From Chloroflexota bacterium (GTDB lineage Bacteria > Chloroflexota > Anaerolineae > Anaerolineales > Villigracilaceae): a stretch of 64,000 bases of DNA. Position numbers and translations under genes: made by a program. The stretch covers positions 1,064,902-1,128,901 of the forward strand of contig JABFGC010000002.1 in the NCBI GenBank assembly GCA_013112685.1, read 5' to 3'. How positions within the stretch are numbered: position 1 is the first letter of the stretch; each line of letters starts with the position of its first letter. Below are positions 9,202-18,288 of this stretch, one piece after another. Below the pieces are notes generated by a model that saw only the letters and a list, made by a program, of their open reading frames with translations, made no database searches and was not told the origin of the DNA.

Positions 9202-10410
9202 ATGAATACGCCTGTAAACACAAATTTGCATAAGAAAACCGGCGCGGTTGTGCTTGCGTCCAGTTATACCGCGCTGGCAGTTGTGAGAAGCCTCGGACGG
9301 CGCGGCATTCCCGTGTGGATCCTGGATGACCGCAGGTCGCCCACCCGCTATTCCCGTTATGTCCGGCGCACGTTCGACCTGCCCTCGGATGGAACAGAAC
9401 AGGCGGGCTTGCTGCTCTCGATTGCGAAGGAACACGGACTGGAAGGTTGGTCGCTCTTCCCCGACGGAGACAAAGGCGCCTCGATGATCGCCAGGCATTA
9501 TGAACAACTGGGAGCGTACTACCGGCTGACCACCCCTTCCTGGGATATTCTGCAATGGGCGGTTGATAAAAAGCTGACCTACCAATTGGCGGATGAGGTT
9601 GGCGCGGCGTATCCCCGGGTTTTCTACCCAAAAAACAGGCAGGATATTGATCGAATTGACGGGAAATTCCCGATGATCGTGAAGCCGATTCACCATCAGG
9701 GACAGGATGCGTTTTCGAACGGCCGCGCCTGGCAAGCCAATAACGCCGGGGAACTGGCTCAAATCTACGCTGAAATGACGCAGATCGCAGATCCTTCCGT
9801 AATCCTTGTGCAAGAGATGATTCCAGGCGGACCGGGCACTCAATTCTCCTTTGCCGCCCTGTGCGTGGACGGGACGGTGAGAGCGGAGGTATTTGCGGAG
9901 CGGAAGCGGCTGACCCCCGCCAGGTTTGGCGTGAGCGCGTATGTGGAGTCATACGATTTCATTGACATCCGAACAGCCTCTCAAAAGTGGCTGGAAAAGA
10001 TTCGGTACACCGGGCTGGTGGAAATCGAGTACATGCTGGATAAACGCGACAGCGTGTACAAAATGCTGGACGTGAACACCCGCCCCTGGGGCTGGATCGC
10101 GATGTGCGCCTATGCGGGTGTGGATTTCCCCTACCTGATGTGGAAACTATCCCAGGGTGAGACGGTTGAAGAGGTGCGGGGGCGCGGCGGTGTCGGCTGG
10201 TCGCGCACGATGTTCGACCTGGCAGCCATGTTCGAACTTATCCGCTTGCGCTCCTCCGTATCCATATTTGAGTTTATCGGAACTTTGCTGAGGGCGAAGC
10301 ACGAAATGTATATTTCGGACGACCTGCGTCCGGCGTTCATGGAATTCTTCCTGTTGGCTGCCCGGGCGTATCGAAAAGTGTTAAAGATTCTTGGTCTTTA
10401 CAAGCCCTGA
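9202..10410 (+). CDS. ATP-grasp ligase-like protein
   Basis: The 402-residue protein has an N-terminal Rossmann-like part (GAVVLASSYTALAVVRSLG) and an ATP-grasp fold. Features include FPMIVKPIHHQG (ATP-binding Lys), VLVQEMIPGG and the metal-binding end LLDVNTRPWGW-like (MLDVNTRPWGWIAM). Relatives in polysaccharide clusters attach an amino acid or other carboxylate to a sugar amine; the substrate here is unknown. It is the last plus-strand gene of the cluster and overlaps the convergent GT4 gene by 30 bp. Confidence 0.8.
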   Translation: MNTPVNTNLHKKTGAVVLASSYTALAVVRSLGRRGIPVWILDDRRSPTRYSRYVRRTFDLPSDGTEQAGLLLSIAKEHGLEGWSLFPDGDKGASMIARHYEQLGAYYRLTTPSWDILQWAVDKKLTYQLADEVGAAYPRVFYPKNRQDIDRIDGKFPMIVKPIHHQGQDAFSNGRAWQANNAGELAQIYAEMTQIADPSVILVQEMIPGGPGTQFSFAALCVDGTVRAEVFAERKRLTPARFGVSAYVESYDFIDIRTASQKWLEKIRYTGLVEIEYMLDKRDSVYKMLDVNTRPWGWIAMCAYAGVDFPYLMWKLSQGETVEEVRGRGGVGWSRTMFDLAAMFELIRLRSSVSIFEFIGTLLRAKHEMYISDDLRPAFMEFFLLAARAYRKVLKILGLYKP

Positions 10411-11640
10411 GTAGACCTTCAAAATGTCCCTGGCGATGGGCTCCCATGCAAAGCGGGTTTCCGAGAGATGCTTTGCATGGGAGCCCATTTCTTTTGCAAG
10501 AATGGGATCGTTGATTATTTTCAGGATGGCGTCCGCCAGTTCGGCTGGCGATTCAGGCGGGACGAGGAAGCCGCTTTTGCCGTCTTCCACCGATTCGAGA
10601 AAGCCTCCCACCTTCGTTGCCACGACGGGTTTGCCGAATGTGTACGCCGCTTGAAGCGCGCCGCTTTGTGTGATGCTGTGATAGGGATAGACCGCAACCG
10701 CTGCCAATTGCATGAGCGGGGCGATCTCCTCGATGTCGAGGTAGCGGCTGTCGAACACGACCGCCTCCGAGAGGCGCAGGTCGGCGACCATCTTGTGCAG
10801 GAGGTTCATGTCAATATACCGGGATGGCATGCCTGCGATCACCAGCCTGGCTTTTGGATTGCGCGAATGGACGATTCCAAAGGCTTGTATCAGATCGGGG
10901 ATGCCCTTGCTGGGCGTCAGGTTCCCAAAGAATAACACCACCGGCTGCGTATCATCCAGCCCGTATTTCGACCTTAGTTTTTTGCCTATATCGGCGCTTT
11001 TGTCTGTCTCGGGGAAAATTTGTTCGTTCCCATGTGAGATGCTGTGCAGTCTCTCGATGGGGATGGCGAACATGGATTGAAACTTCATTAAATTTGCTTC
11101 GCCGTGCAGGAAGATGGCGTCAAAGGTTCTAAACGCGGTAATGTACAGGGCGTCGCCCCACTGGTTTATCAAATTCCTGCTTACCTCTCTCATCTCGAAT
11201 TCATGGCAGACGTGCCCCAGGATGATCCCGCTGCGTTTCAGAATCGAATAGAAGACCGCCTCGATTGCAAATTTGGACGCCCCGAATTGAATGACATCGG
11301 GTTTGCGCTTTAGCAGGTGATTGGTAAGCCGCACCCACTGCCAGACATACTGCATGGCGCGGAACGCCCGGCGCACGTTCCAAAAGATCTTTCTCCCCAG
11401 CGCTTCCACTGCGTTGCGCGGCAGTTCCACCAGCAGCGGATCGGTCTTGAGGGACCAAAGGTCCATGATGGATTCCACCTTGAAGTTGTGGGGAAAATTC
11501 TGTAACTCATATTCCCGTGCTGTGACCAGCGTCACATCGGCGCCCTCGTTTGCCAGGGCTGTGCACATTTGATAGGAATAATGAATCATCCCTCCCATGC
11601 CGCGCTGTTCAACAAGCACAATTCTAAGTTTATCGCCCAT
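10381..11640 (-). CDS. Glycosyltransferase family 4
   Basis: The 419-residue protein has the GT-B fold. The C-terminal nucleotide-sugar domain shows FFGNLTPSKGIPDLIQAF and a GT4 EX7E-like region near QSGALQAAYTFGKPVVATKVGG. It is cytoplasmic and adds a sugar to the lipid-linked repeat unit. It is the last gene of a minus-strand operon and overlaps the upstream GT4 gene by 11 bp. A perfect 19-bp inverted repeat lies inside its final 110 bp. Confidence 0.9.
   Translation of the reverse strand: MGDKLRIVLVEQRGMGGMIHYSYQMCTALANEGADVTLVTAREYELQNFPHNFKVESIMDLWSLKTDPLLVELPRNAVEALGRKIFWNVRRAFRAMQYVWQWVRLTNHLLKRKPDVIQFGASKFAIEAVFYSILKRSGIILGHVCHEFEMREVSRNLINQWGDALYITAFRTFDAIFLHGEANLMKFQSMFAIPIERLHSISHGNEQIFPETDKSADIGKKLRSKYGLDDTQPVVLFFGNLTPSKGIPDLIQAFGIVHSRNPKARLVIAGMPSRYIDMNLLHKMVADLRLSEAVVFDSRYLDIEEIAPLMQLAAVAVYPYHSITQSGALQAAYTFGKPVVATKVGGFLESVEDGKSGFLVPPESPAELADAILKIINDPILAKEMGSHAKHLSETRFAWEPIARDILKVYSGLVKTKNL
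10436..10488. repeat. Perfect 19-bp inverted repeat inside the GT4 gene
   Basis: Arm 10436-10454 and arm 10470-10488 are exact reverse complements separated by 15 bp. They encode the MGSHAKH and FAWEPI parts of the C-terminal helix of the glycosyltransferase. The RNA hairpin would form about 30 codons before the stop codon. Confidence 0.8.
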
Positions 11641-12760
11641 GTTGGATTAACTCTTCGTAGAGATTGGAAATTGTCCTGACCTGGTTTTCGATGTCGAATT
11701 TGCTCCGCGCGATCTGCAAACCGGCTTCCGCCATCGCCTCCCGGACGTCGTTCTGCCGAATCAGCCTCAGACAGCCTTCCGCCAGCTGGAGCGGATCTGC
11801 AGGCTCGACCAGGAGTCCGTTCTTTTCGTTTTCGACAATTTCCGGGACGCCCCCCACGTTGGTCGCAACGATGGCTTTGCGCGCCGCCATCGCCTCGATG
11901 AGCACGGTGGGCAGGGCGTCAATCAACGTGGGTAGGACGAAAACATCCCCGGCTTGCAGGATTTCTGGAATGTCGTTTCTTTGACCGGCAAATGTGACGT
12001 GGTTCTCGACGCCGAACGACACGGCGAGTTCTTGGAGCGTTTCGCCGTATGTTCCCTCGCCGACGATGAGGTAATGCGCATTTGGGGCGTCCGCAAGGAT
12101 GCGAGGCATCGCCTCGATCATGTACTGAATGCCCTTTGGTTCCCGAAGGAAAGCGACGGTAAGCAGGACGAAGGCGTTCGCCGGGATGTCGAGCGATTCG
12201 CGCAGGGCTTTTCCCGCCGCGCCTGGATGGAAATTCTTCAGGTCAATCCCGTTGTAGATCGTGACCATCTTGTTTGGCGCAAGCTTCCCATGTTCGATGT
12301 GATGGATGCGGGCGCTCTCCGATACGGAGATGACGCGGGTGCAGAAATATTTGAGGCAGGCCCATTCGATGCGGCTTCGCCAGTAATCGGTCCCTTTCTG
12401 CGGTGCTCCCAGGGTGTGTAGTGTCGCAACGCTGGGGATTCCCATAAGGACACCGGCAATGTTGCCGAAAACGTTGGCAAATTCCAACTGAGTGTGGATG
12501 ATCTGCGGATTATGTTTCTTGATGTACTTGATGATTCGGGGTAAATTCCAGGGGTGGCGAAGGTTTGGGACGTGAAGCAGGTCAACGGGGATTCCGATGC
12601 GCTTCAACTCCTCACCGACGGGATTCCCCTGCTTTATCTGGAGCGCGCAAACGCGCAGGTCGAATTCCTCCCGGTCGAACTTTTGCATGAGCGCGAGGGT
12701 CATTCTCTCGGCGCCGCCGTGACCGAGGCCGTCAATCATCCACAGAATTTTCTTTTTCAC
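11630..12760 (-). CDS. Glycosyltransferase family 4
   Basis: The 376-residue GT-B enzyme starts ILWMIDGLGHGGAERM, the glycine-rich acceptor loop typical of GT4. The donor domain is visible as LLTVAFLREPKGIQYMIEA, followed by PTLIDALPTVLIEAMAARKAIVATNVGG with its EX7E-type acidic region. It overlaps the flippase gene by 4 bp upstream and the next GT4 gene by 11 bp downstream, so translation is probably coupled. Confidence 0.92.
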   Translation of the reverse strand: MKKKILWMIDGLGHGGAERMTLALMQKFDREEFDLRVCALQIKQGNPVGEELKRIGIPVDLLHVPNLRHPWNLPRIIKYIKKHNPQIIHTQLEFANVFGNIAGVLMGIPSVATLHTLGAPQKGTDYWRSRIEWACLKYFCTRVISVSESARIHHIEHGKLAPNKMVTIYNGIDLKNFHPGAAGKALRESLDIPANAFVLLTVAFLREPKGIQYMIEAMPRILADAPNAHYLIVGEGTYGETLQELAVSFGVENHVTFAGQRNDIPEILQAGDVFVLPTLIDALPTVLIEAMAARKAIVATNVGGVPEIVENEKNGLLVEPADPLQLAEGCLRLIRQNDVREAMAEAGLQIARSKFDIENQVRTISNLYEELIQHGR

Positions 12761-14241
12761 TTTGCCTCTGCGTTCCGGGCGTTCAAGTTGATGCCGATGG
12801 TTTGGAAGGCGGTCGTGATCGCGCCCCGTTCAATGAACCACGCCGTTCCCAGGTAGCCGGCCGCTCCCGCGCAGACAACGACCGCCAATTGGACAAAGGG
12901 CGGCGTGCCAGCCGTCAGGTAGAGGGCGGGAAGCGCCAACGCAGCCAGCCCCACGCCGCAGACGAACGCGGTTAATTCCCTCACGAACTCCAGAAAAGTC
13001 AACTTCAGGAAATGCGCCGCCACGAAATACCGGATGATGCCGGATATGATCCCGGCGATCAGGTGTGCGATACCGACTCCCACCAGGCTGTATTGCGCGC
13101 CGAGCCATAGAAGGAACAGACGGATAAAGAACATGGGAATGGAGATCTTTATCAGAATATCGGGACGCCCGATGGCTTTGTAAACATCCCCCACGTGAAA
13201 GCCAATCGAGACGACCCACGCATACAGGCTGAGCGCCCGCAGGATCGGAATGGCATCCAGCCATTGATCGCCGAATGCCACGCGAATCAACGGGTCGGCG
13301 GCGATGAACATGCCGAGGCAGATCGGAGTGACGAGCAGTTCGACATACCGCATGACCGACAAAAAGCTCTTTTTCAAGGTGTCAATCTGGTCTTGCAGGG
13401 AGGAAAAGGCTGGGAATAATACCGCCGTCATGATCCAAAGAATGTTCAGCACGAGCGTTTGGGGGAGCCGGTAGGCAAGGGTGTAAATGCCGAGCGCCGC
13501 CGGGGTGTACAGCAAACCGATGATGAAATAATCGAAACTATCCTCCCAGATGGAAATTGCGTTGTTCCCCATGATTGACAGCCCGTATTTGAACATGTCC
13601 TTAGCGAGGGTCGTGTCCCATGTCAGTTTCGGGCGCCAGGGGACGATGATCCATAAAAGCAGGGAGGAAAAGGCGACCCCTGCGAGTTGACCGAACACCA
13701 ACGCCCACACCCCGAAACCCGCAAACGCAAGGCTGATCGAGATCAGCGCTTTTAACAGGGTGTTGCCGAGTTCAGGCACGATCTTCTTGCGAAAATTGAG
13801 TTCCCGCTGAAGAAGCACATTCTGAACCGACCCGATGGATGTGATGATGAAGGTCAGCCCAAGGAACCGGAGGACGGATGTCACCTGCGGCTCCTTGAAG
13901 AACACTGCCGCGTATGGCGCAATCAGAAAAGTGGCGATGGTCAGGATTATCCCCGCCGAGACGTTGAAGATGAAGGCGATGTTCGCCGACTCTTCGATGC
14001 GCTCCCTTTTCTGGATCAATGCCGCGCCCAATCCCAGGTCGCTGATCACCGAGAGGTAATCCATGGTAAGCGTTGCAAGAGCCACCACGCCAAAATATTC
14101 GGGGATAAGGAGGCGCGCAAGGATCGAGATGGCGACAAGGTTCAAAACCTTTGCAAGTCCGAACGACAGATAGGTCCACCCCATCCCCCTGGCGGCCTTC
14201 TTTTTTACGTCCTCGTATTGGCGTTCTGTGTGGTCGCTCAC
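12757..14241 (-). CDS. Wzx-type polysaccharide flippase
   Basis: The 494-residue protein has about 12-14 predicted membrane helices and the opening RGMGWTYLSFGLAKVLNLVA of the MOP-superfamily polysaccharide exporters. It would flip undecaprenyl-linked repeat units to the outer face. It overlaps neighbours by 4 bp on both sides (ATGA junctions), placing it in one operon with the polymerase and two GT4 genes. Confidence 0.9.
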   Translation of the reverse strand: MSDHTERQYEDVKKKAARGMGWTYLSFGLAKVLNLVAISILARLLIPEYFGVVALATLTMDYLSVISDLGLGAALIQKRERIEESANIAFIFNVSAGIILTIATFLIAPYAAVFFKEPQVTSVLRFLGLTFIITSIGSVQNVLLQRELNFRKKIVPELGNTLLKALISISLAFAGFGVWALVFGQLAGVAFSSLLLWIIVPWRPKLTWDTTLAKDMFKYGLSIMGNNAISIWEDSFDYFIIGLLYTPAALGIYTLAYRLPQTLVLNILWIMTAVLFPAFSSLQDQIDTLKKSFLSVMRYVELLVTPICLGMFIAADPLIRVAFGDQWLDAIPILRALSLYAWVVSIGFHVGDVYKAIGRPDILIKISIPMFFIRLFLLWLGAQYSLVGVGIAHLIAGIISGIIRYFVAAHFLKLTFLEFVRELTAFVCGVGLAALALPALYLTAGTPPFVQLAVVVCAGAAGYLGTAWFIERGAITTAFQTIGINLNARNAEAK

Positions 14242-15797
14242 TTATTCCGCGCCCCGTTGAGCGAATTGGCGGTTTTGACCGTCTGGGTGCTGCTTGCGAT
14301 TGAGATTGCCGCCATGCAAAGACCGATCAGCACCCAAATGTACCGGAAGAATATGCCGTGGAGGAATATCCCGCTGATCAGGAACGTGGTTACGGACATT
14401 GCCAGTGCGCTCGCCCAAGACGACCAGTCCGTCCGAATCTCGTAGGCATCGAATCTTCTTCTGATCCTGTACATTTCCAGATAGAGCGTTACGAAGAAAA
14501 GCAGGAACGTCAGGAAGCCCAGCAGACCCGTTTCGGAAATGATCTCGACGTAGAGCGAATGTGCGTACCTTGAATCCGGCTCATAGTCCACGTCGGTTGC
14601 GTCCGATTCCAGCCCCAGATTTGTAGCGTAGTCCCAGTAGCGCAAACCGAAATTTCCGAAGCCCACCCCGAAGACAGGATTTGCCCTGAACATTTCGATG
14701 CCTGCCAGCATCACCGCCTCACGCTGGACGAAAGATTCGTCCTGCTCCAGTGCATTTTCGTCGTTCCGATTAAAGAAGACGTTCAGGGTTTGAAAGCGCC
14801 GGGAGTAACTATCGGGCAGGATGAGGAGAAGGCTGATAAAGAGCAGGGCGCCGAGTATGATGTTGATCGGTTTGATCCGCATGTCAATTGCCAGCAGGGG
14901 CGTGATGACGGTCAGAGCGACGATTGCCCCGCGGCTGCCCGTATAGATCAGGGCGAGCAAAATGACCGATAATGCGATCAGATATTGCGCTTTTCGTATG
15001 CCGGAGCGTTCCTGTTTCAGGAAATACACCGCGAAGGGCAGGGAAGAGACCAGGACCTGTCCCCAAAGATTTGGCTCGGCGATGGGTCCTCCATATCTTA
15101 ATTCGCCGAAGGAAACCTGCCCAAATTCGCTGTACCTTGCCATATCGAAGAAAGTAGCCTCGGAGCCGGTGACGACCTTGAATACTCCCATTGCAGACAG
15201 CGCCGTGATGGTGACAATCAGCACCAGGAATCCTCTTTTCAGTTTTTCCTCGGTGTTCAGGGTGATATAAATACTGATCCCAACGAGGATATCCTTTGTA
15301 ATATCCAGAATGACGACAAAGGCATTTTCCTTGTACGGGGTGGCGATCACAGAGGTGATGATGGCGAAGTAAAAGGCGATCAACGCCCACTCGAGTTTCG
15401 CCGGGGTGGGGAAGCGGGTGTACCTTCCGCTCTTGAGCAGGTAGTTTATGATCACGCTTCCGAGCGTGAGGGCGATGAGCGGGCGATTGATGCTGGGGAG
15501 GAAGCGGTCCGTCAGGATATCCGAGATGTTGGTATAGACGGAAATGATGAGGATGTACGCGCCGAATTCGGGTCTTTGCATGATGACGACCAGGGCGATC
15601 ACCCCCGCAACCCCGGCGATGACGTACGCTGGCGGCAGGACGTTGCCCATGCTCGATGCCACTCCCAAAAGGGCGGCAAGGACGATCCCGGCAAGGACAA
15701 AGGGCCACCAGGGAATCTTCGTTTCGAAAAAAGTCGGCAAATATTTCGATATCAGCCTTTTTTCAGTCGTTCCGGTTCCGGATTTTCGCTCGATCAT
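14238..15797 (-). CDS. O-antigen ligase/polymerase family membrane protein
   Basis: The 519-residue protein has about 12 membrane helices. A large extracytoplasmic loop near residues 370-430 carries the family's Arg/His-containing pattern (NPVFGVGFGNFGLRYW, later SRYAHSLYVEIISETGLLG). Members polymerise (Wzy) or ligate (WaaL) lipid-linked glycans. Next to a flippase and a Wzz homologue, polymerase is the more likely role, but sequence alone does not separate the two. Confidence 0.87.
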   Translation of the reverse strand: MIERKSGTGTTEKRLISKYLPTFFETKIPWWPFVLAGIVLAALLGVASSMGNVLPPAYVIAGVAGVIALVVIMQRPEFGAYILIISVYTNISDILTDRFLPSINRPLIALTLGSVIINYLLKSGRYTRFPTPAKLEWALIAFYFAIITSVIATPYKENAFVVILDITKDILVGISIYITLNTEEKLKRGFLVLIVTITALSAMGVFKVVTGSEATFFDMARYSEFGQVSFGELRYGGPIAEPNLWGQVLVSSLPFAVYFLKQERSGIRKAQYLIALSVILLALIYTGSRGAIVALTVITPLLAIDMRIKPINIILGALLFISLLLILPDSYSRRFQTLNVFFNRNDENALEQDESFVQREAVMLAGIEMFRANPVFGVGFGNFGLRYWDYATNLGLESDATDVDYEPDSRYAHSLYVEIISETGLLGFLTFLLFFVTLYLEMYRIRRRFDAYEIRTDWSSWASALAMSVTTFLISGIFLHGIFFRYIWVLIGLCMAAISIASSTQTVKTANSLNGARNK

Positions 15798-15838
15798 TTT
15801 TCCTGGCTTTCTAAAAGCTGTGTCAGCATTGTGTGGAA

Positions 15839-17041
15839 TCAGACGGGTTGCAGGCTCATTTTTTCAAACAGGGACGCGAGCTTCCTGGTATTGCCTTCGA
15901 GGGTGAATTCCTTCAGCACCCACTCCCGCCCGTTTTTTGCCATGCTTCCCGCCTTCTCGGGATTCAGGTAAATGGACTGAAGAGCGTCTGCCATTTCGTG
16001 AATATTTCCCGGTTCCACGAGGAGACCGGTCTTCTCATGCAATACAAGTTCCGGGATCCCCGTGATCCTCGTAGCGACCACCGGCAGCTCGCAAGCCAGG
16101 GCTTCCATGATCGCAACCGGGATGCCTTCACTGACGCTCGACTGAATGTAACAATCGGCTTGTTGCAGCAACTGAGGCACTTCGCCCTGGGTTTTTGCTC
16201 CGGCAAGGACAACAAGACCGCCCAGGTTCGATCTTCCGATCTCCGCTTCGATCTTTGGGCGCTCCTCGCCCTCGCCGATAATTATCAATTGAAATGGAAC
16301 GCCCAGGTCGCGCAGGCGGGCAATCGCCTTAATAAGGGTTACCTGGTCCTTCTTCCAGTGGAGCGTGCCTATCTGGAGGATTCTGAATATTTTTCCTCTT
16401 CCATTTCGGGCAGGATTGAACTTCAACGGGTCAATGCCGCAGCGGACAATATGGCATTTTTCACGGACCCACTCTCCCAGGAGGTTCGCCATGTAGTCAA
16501 TATTATAGTTGGAAATGGTGGCGATGAAGCTGGCGCTCCGCAGTTTCGCGCCGAGCATGGCGTGGCAGTCGTAGATGTCGTGTGAATGGACGGTTATGCT
16601 GTAACTGATTCCGGTGAGTTTGTGAACGATCCAGGCGAGCAATGCGGGGTGGGTCGCATAATGCGCATGAACGTGCTCCACGCCTTCCTGCTTCAGGCGT
16701 TTGGCGGTATAGACCGCCTTGGGAAACAAATACAGCCCCTTGGTCAGGAAATCGAACGAGGAGAGATTGCCTTTGAAAACTTCAAAAAGGATTGACAGGT
16801 AGCGGGCCGGATTTTGAAGAAAGGATTTTACATTTTCCGCAAGAACGCCGATGGAGAGAAACGGGATGCAATTCGCCCGTGCCGACCATTTCTCCGCCTC
16901 TTCATGGACGACTGGCTGGTTCTGGCAAATCAGCGGATACAGGCGGATGTCGTGTCCCAGTTTATCCATTTCGATCATTTCCCTGAGGATGAAGGTCTCG
17001 GAGAGCAATGGAAAACGGGACATTACATAGGCAATTTTCAT
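15839..17041 (-). CDS. Glycosyltransferase family 4 (WcaL-like)
   Basis: The 400-residue GT-B protein starts MKIAYVMSRFPLLSETFILRE, typical of colanic-acid-type transferases. Further motifs are HVHAHYATHPALLAW, ILQIGTLHWKKDQVTLI and SEGIPVAIMEALACELPVVAT. The start at 17041 is preferred over an in-frame upstream ATG at 17143 because the extra 34 residues resemble nothing and would run into the IS end. It heads the minus-strand operon, 41 bp before the polymerase gene. An IS903-type element now lies 69 bp upstream. Confidence 0.9.
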   Translation of the reverse strand: MKIAYVMSRFPLLSETFILREMIEMDKLGHDIRLYPLICQNQPVVHEEAEKWSARANCIPFLSIGVLAENVKSFLQNPARYLSILFEVFKGNLSSFDFLTKGLYLFPKAVYTAKRLKQEGVEHVHAHYATHPALLAWIVHKLTGISYSITVHSHDIYDCHAMLGAKLRSASFIATISNYNIDYMANLLGEWVREKCHIVRCGIDPLKFNPARNGRGKIFRILQIGTLHWKKDQVTLIKAIARLRDLGVPFQLIIIGEGEERPKIEAEIGRSNLGGLVVLAGAKTQGEVPQLLQQADCYIQSSVSEGIPVAIMEALACELPVVATRITGIPELVLHEKTGLLVEPGNIHEMADALQSIYLNPEKAGSMAKNGREWVLKEFTLEGNTRKLASLFEKMSLQPV

Positions 17042-17101
17042 GGATGTTCGTCTCTTGGTTTTGGTAAAATGGCTCGACGCCGCCGGTATTATACTTTTGG
17101 A

Positions 17102-17110
17102 AGCCGATAT
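17102..17110. repeat. 9-bp target site duplication, left copy
   Basis: agccgatat lies immediately left of the IS inverted repeat and is repeated at 18172-18180. Nine bases is the duplication length known for the IS903 group of IS5. Confidence 0.85.
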
Positions 17111-18171
17111 GGCTTTGGTGCATAAATCGAAAAATAGGCGCATTTCATCTATCTGGAAGCCAGACTTAGGTAATCGGGCAGCTTTCAGGCATACCGAGAT
17201 GGGTCATTTTATTGAGTGCCAGACAGCGGATCAAGGCTTGTGTCGTTTGGGTTTCCAGCAATCTTGCTGAAAGTCTATCACCGAAGATGATTTTCAAGCG
17301 GAACATGATGGTTTCTGCCAAAGAACGAATGTGATAGCCAGATTCTTCCTTCCATGGTTGCGAATGTGGCGTAGATTTTCGTCGCGTTTATGACGTTCTT
17401 CCTTTGAGTTGCCATGCTGCCAAATATGGGCGTTCTTGCGCGGCGGGATTAGGATATCCACATCGGGTGAATGTTCATTGAGTGCCTTGTATACTTTACG
17501 TTTGTCATAGGCTCCATCGCCGGCACACGAGAGCAGGGCTTCTTCAATTTGCTCCAACATCTCCATCACCACGGCGTCGTCACTGACGCTGTTTTCCGTG
17601 AGTGCCACCGCCAGAATTTCGCCTGTATCGGGATTGCCGCCCAGATGCAATTTACGCCAGGTCCGTCGCTTGGAATAGCCGTGTTTGCGAACCTTCCACT
17701 CGCCTTCGCCATAAATCTTCAGACCTGTGCTATCCAAAACGATGTTCAGACTGCCACTGCTTTTCTTCGGCAAGTTCACTTTCAACGTTGCACCCCGTTT
17801 GGAAAGCGTGGAATGGTCAGGCACAGGCAAATGAATATCCAACATCGCAAACACAGAGCGCACGAAACCCTCCACGCCGCGATTGGTCAGATGAAACACT
17901 TCCTTGATCGTCAGCATGATTTCAATGGCTTTGTCGCTGTAGTCAAACTGACTGCCGCGCCGCTTCTCGCCCGCATACAGCCAGGTTTGCTCAAAGTCGT
18001 CCGACAACCAGAATGTGATCGAACCTCGTTGGATCAATGCTTTCTCATACTCCGACCAGTTCTGGACACGATATAATGTCTTCCGGCGCGAGGATGGCTT
18101 TGATGGTTTAGGCATAAACCCAAAGTTACATGCTCGCGCCCCTTTTGTCTAGCCTTTCATGCACCAAAGCC
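17111..18171 (-). mobile_element. IS5-family insertion sequence, IS903 group, 1061 bp
   Basis: The left end (17111 inward) reads ggctttggtgcataaatcga. The right end, read on the minus strand from 18171, is identical for 13 bases (ggctttggtgcat), then gaaagg. This resembles the IS903 terminal repeat. Length (1061 bp), the single transposase gene and the exact 9-bp target duplication all fit that group. It landed between the divergent GT4 operon and the DUF4832-like gene, and moved both promoters about 1 kb apart. Confidence 0.9.
17166..18115 (-). pseudogene. IS903-group transposase with one frameshift
   Basis: The protein starts with NWSEYEKALIQRGSITFWLSD and carries two of the three DDE residues in the main frame: D in IVLDSTGLK and D in GDGAYDKR. 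The third, E in YHIRSLAETIMFRLK, lies in another frame after a break at about 17343-17352. One added base there restores a C-terminus ending GMPESCPIT, and a protein of about 316 residues. Either the element is inactive or the base was lost in the assembly; the many similar breaks in the window favour the second. Confidence 0.8.
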
Positions 18172-18180
18172 AGCCGATAT
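18172..18180. repeat. 9-bp target site duplication, right copy
   Basis: Exact copy of 17102-17110, agccgatat, directly after the right terminal repeat. The uneroded duplication implies recent insertion. Confidence 0.85.
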
Positions 18181-18288
18181 TATAAAAGATAACCCGGTTG
18201 TTTTCTGCGCCGAAGAATGTTAATTTGATGACGGTTGGCCCGTCGCTTTCGCCGAATCTTGGACTGTGGATTGCCCGGAAACCCCTTT

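Noticed and set aside
15833..16585. 250-residue plus-strand open frame
   Set aside because: It is antisense to a GT4 gene with all expected motifs.
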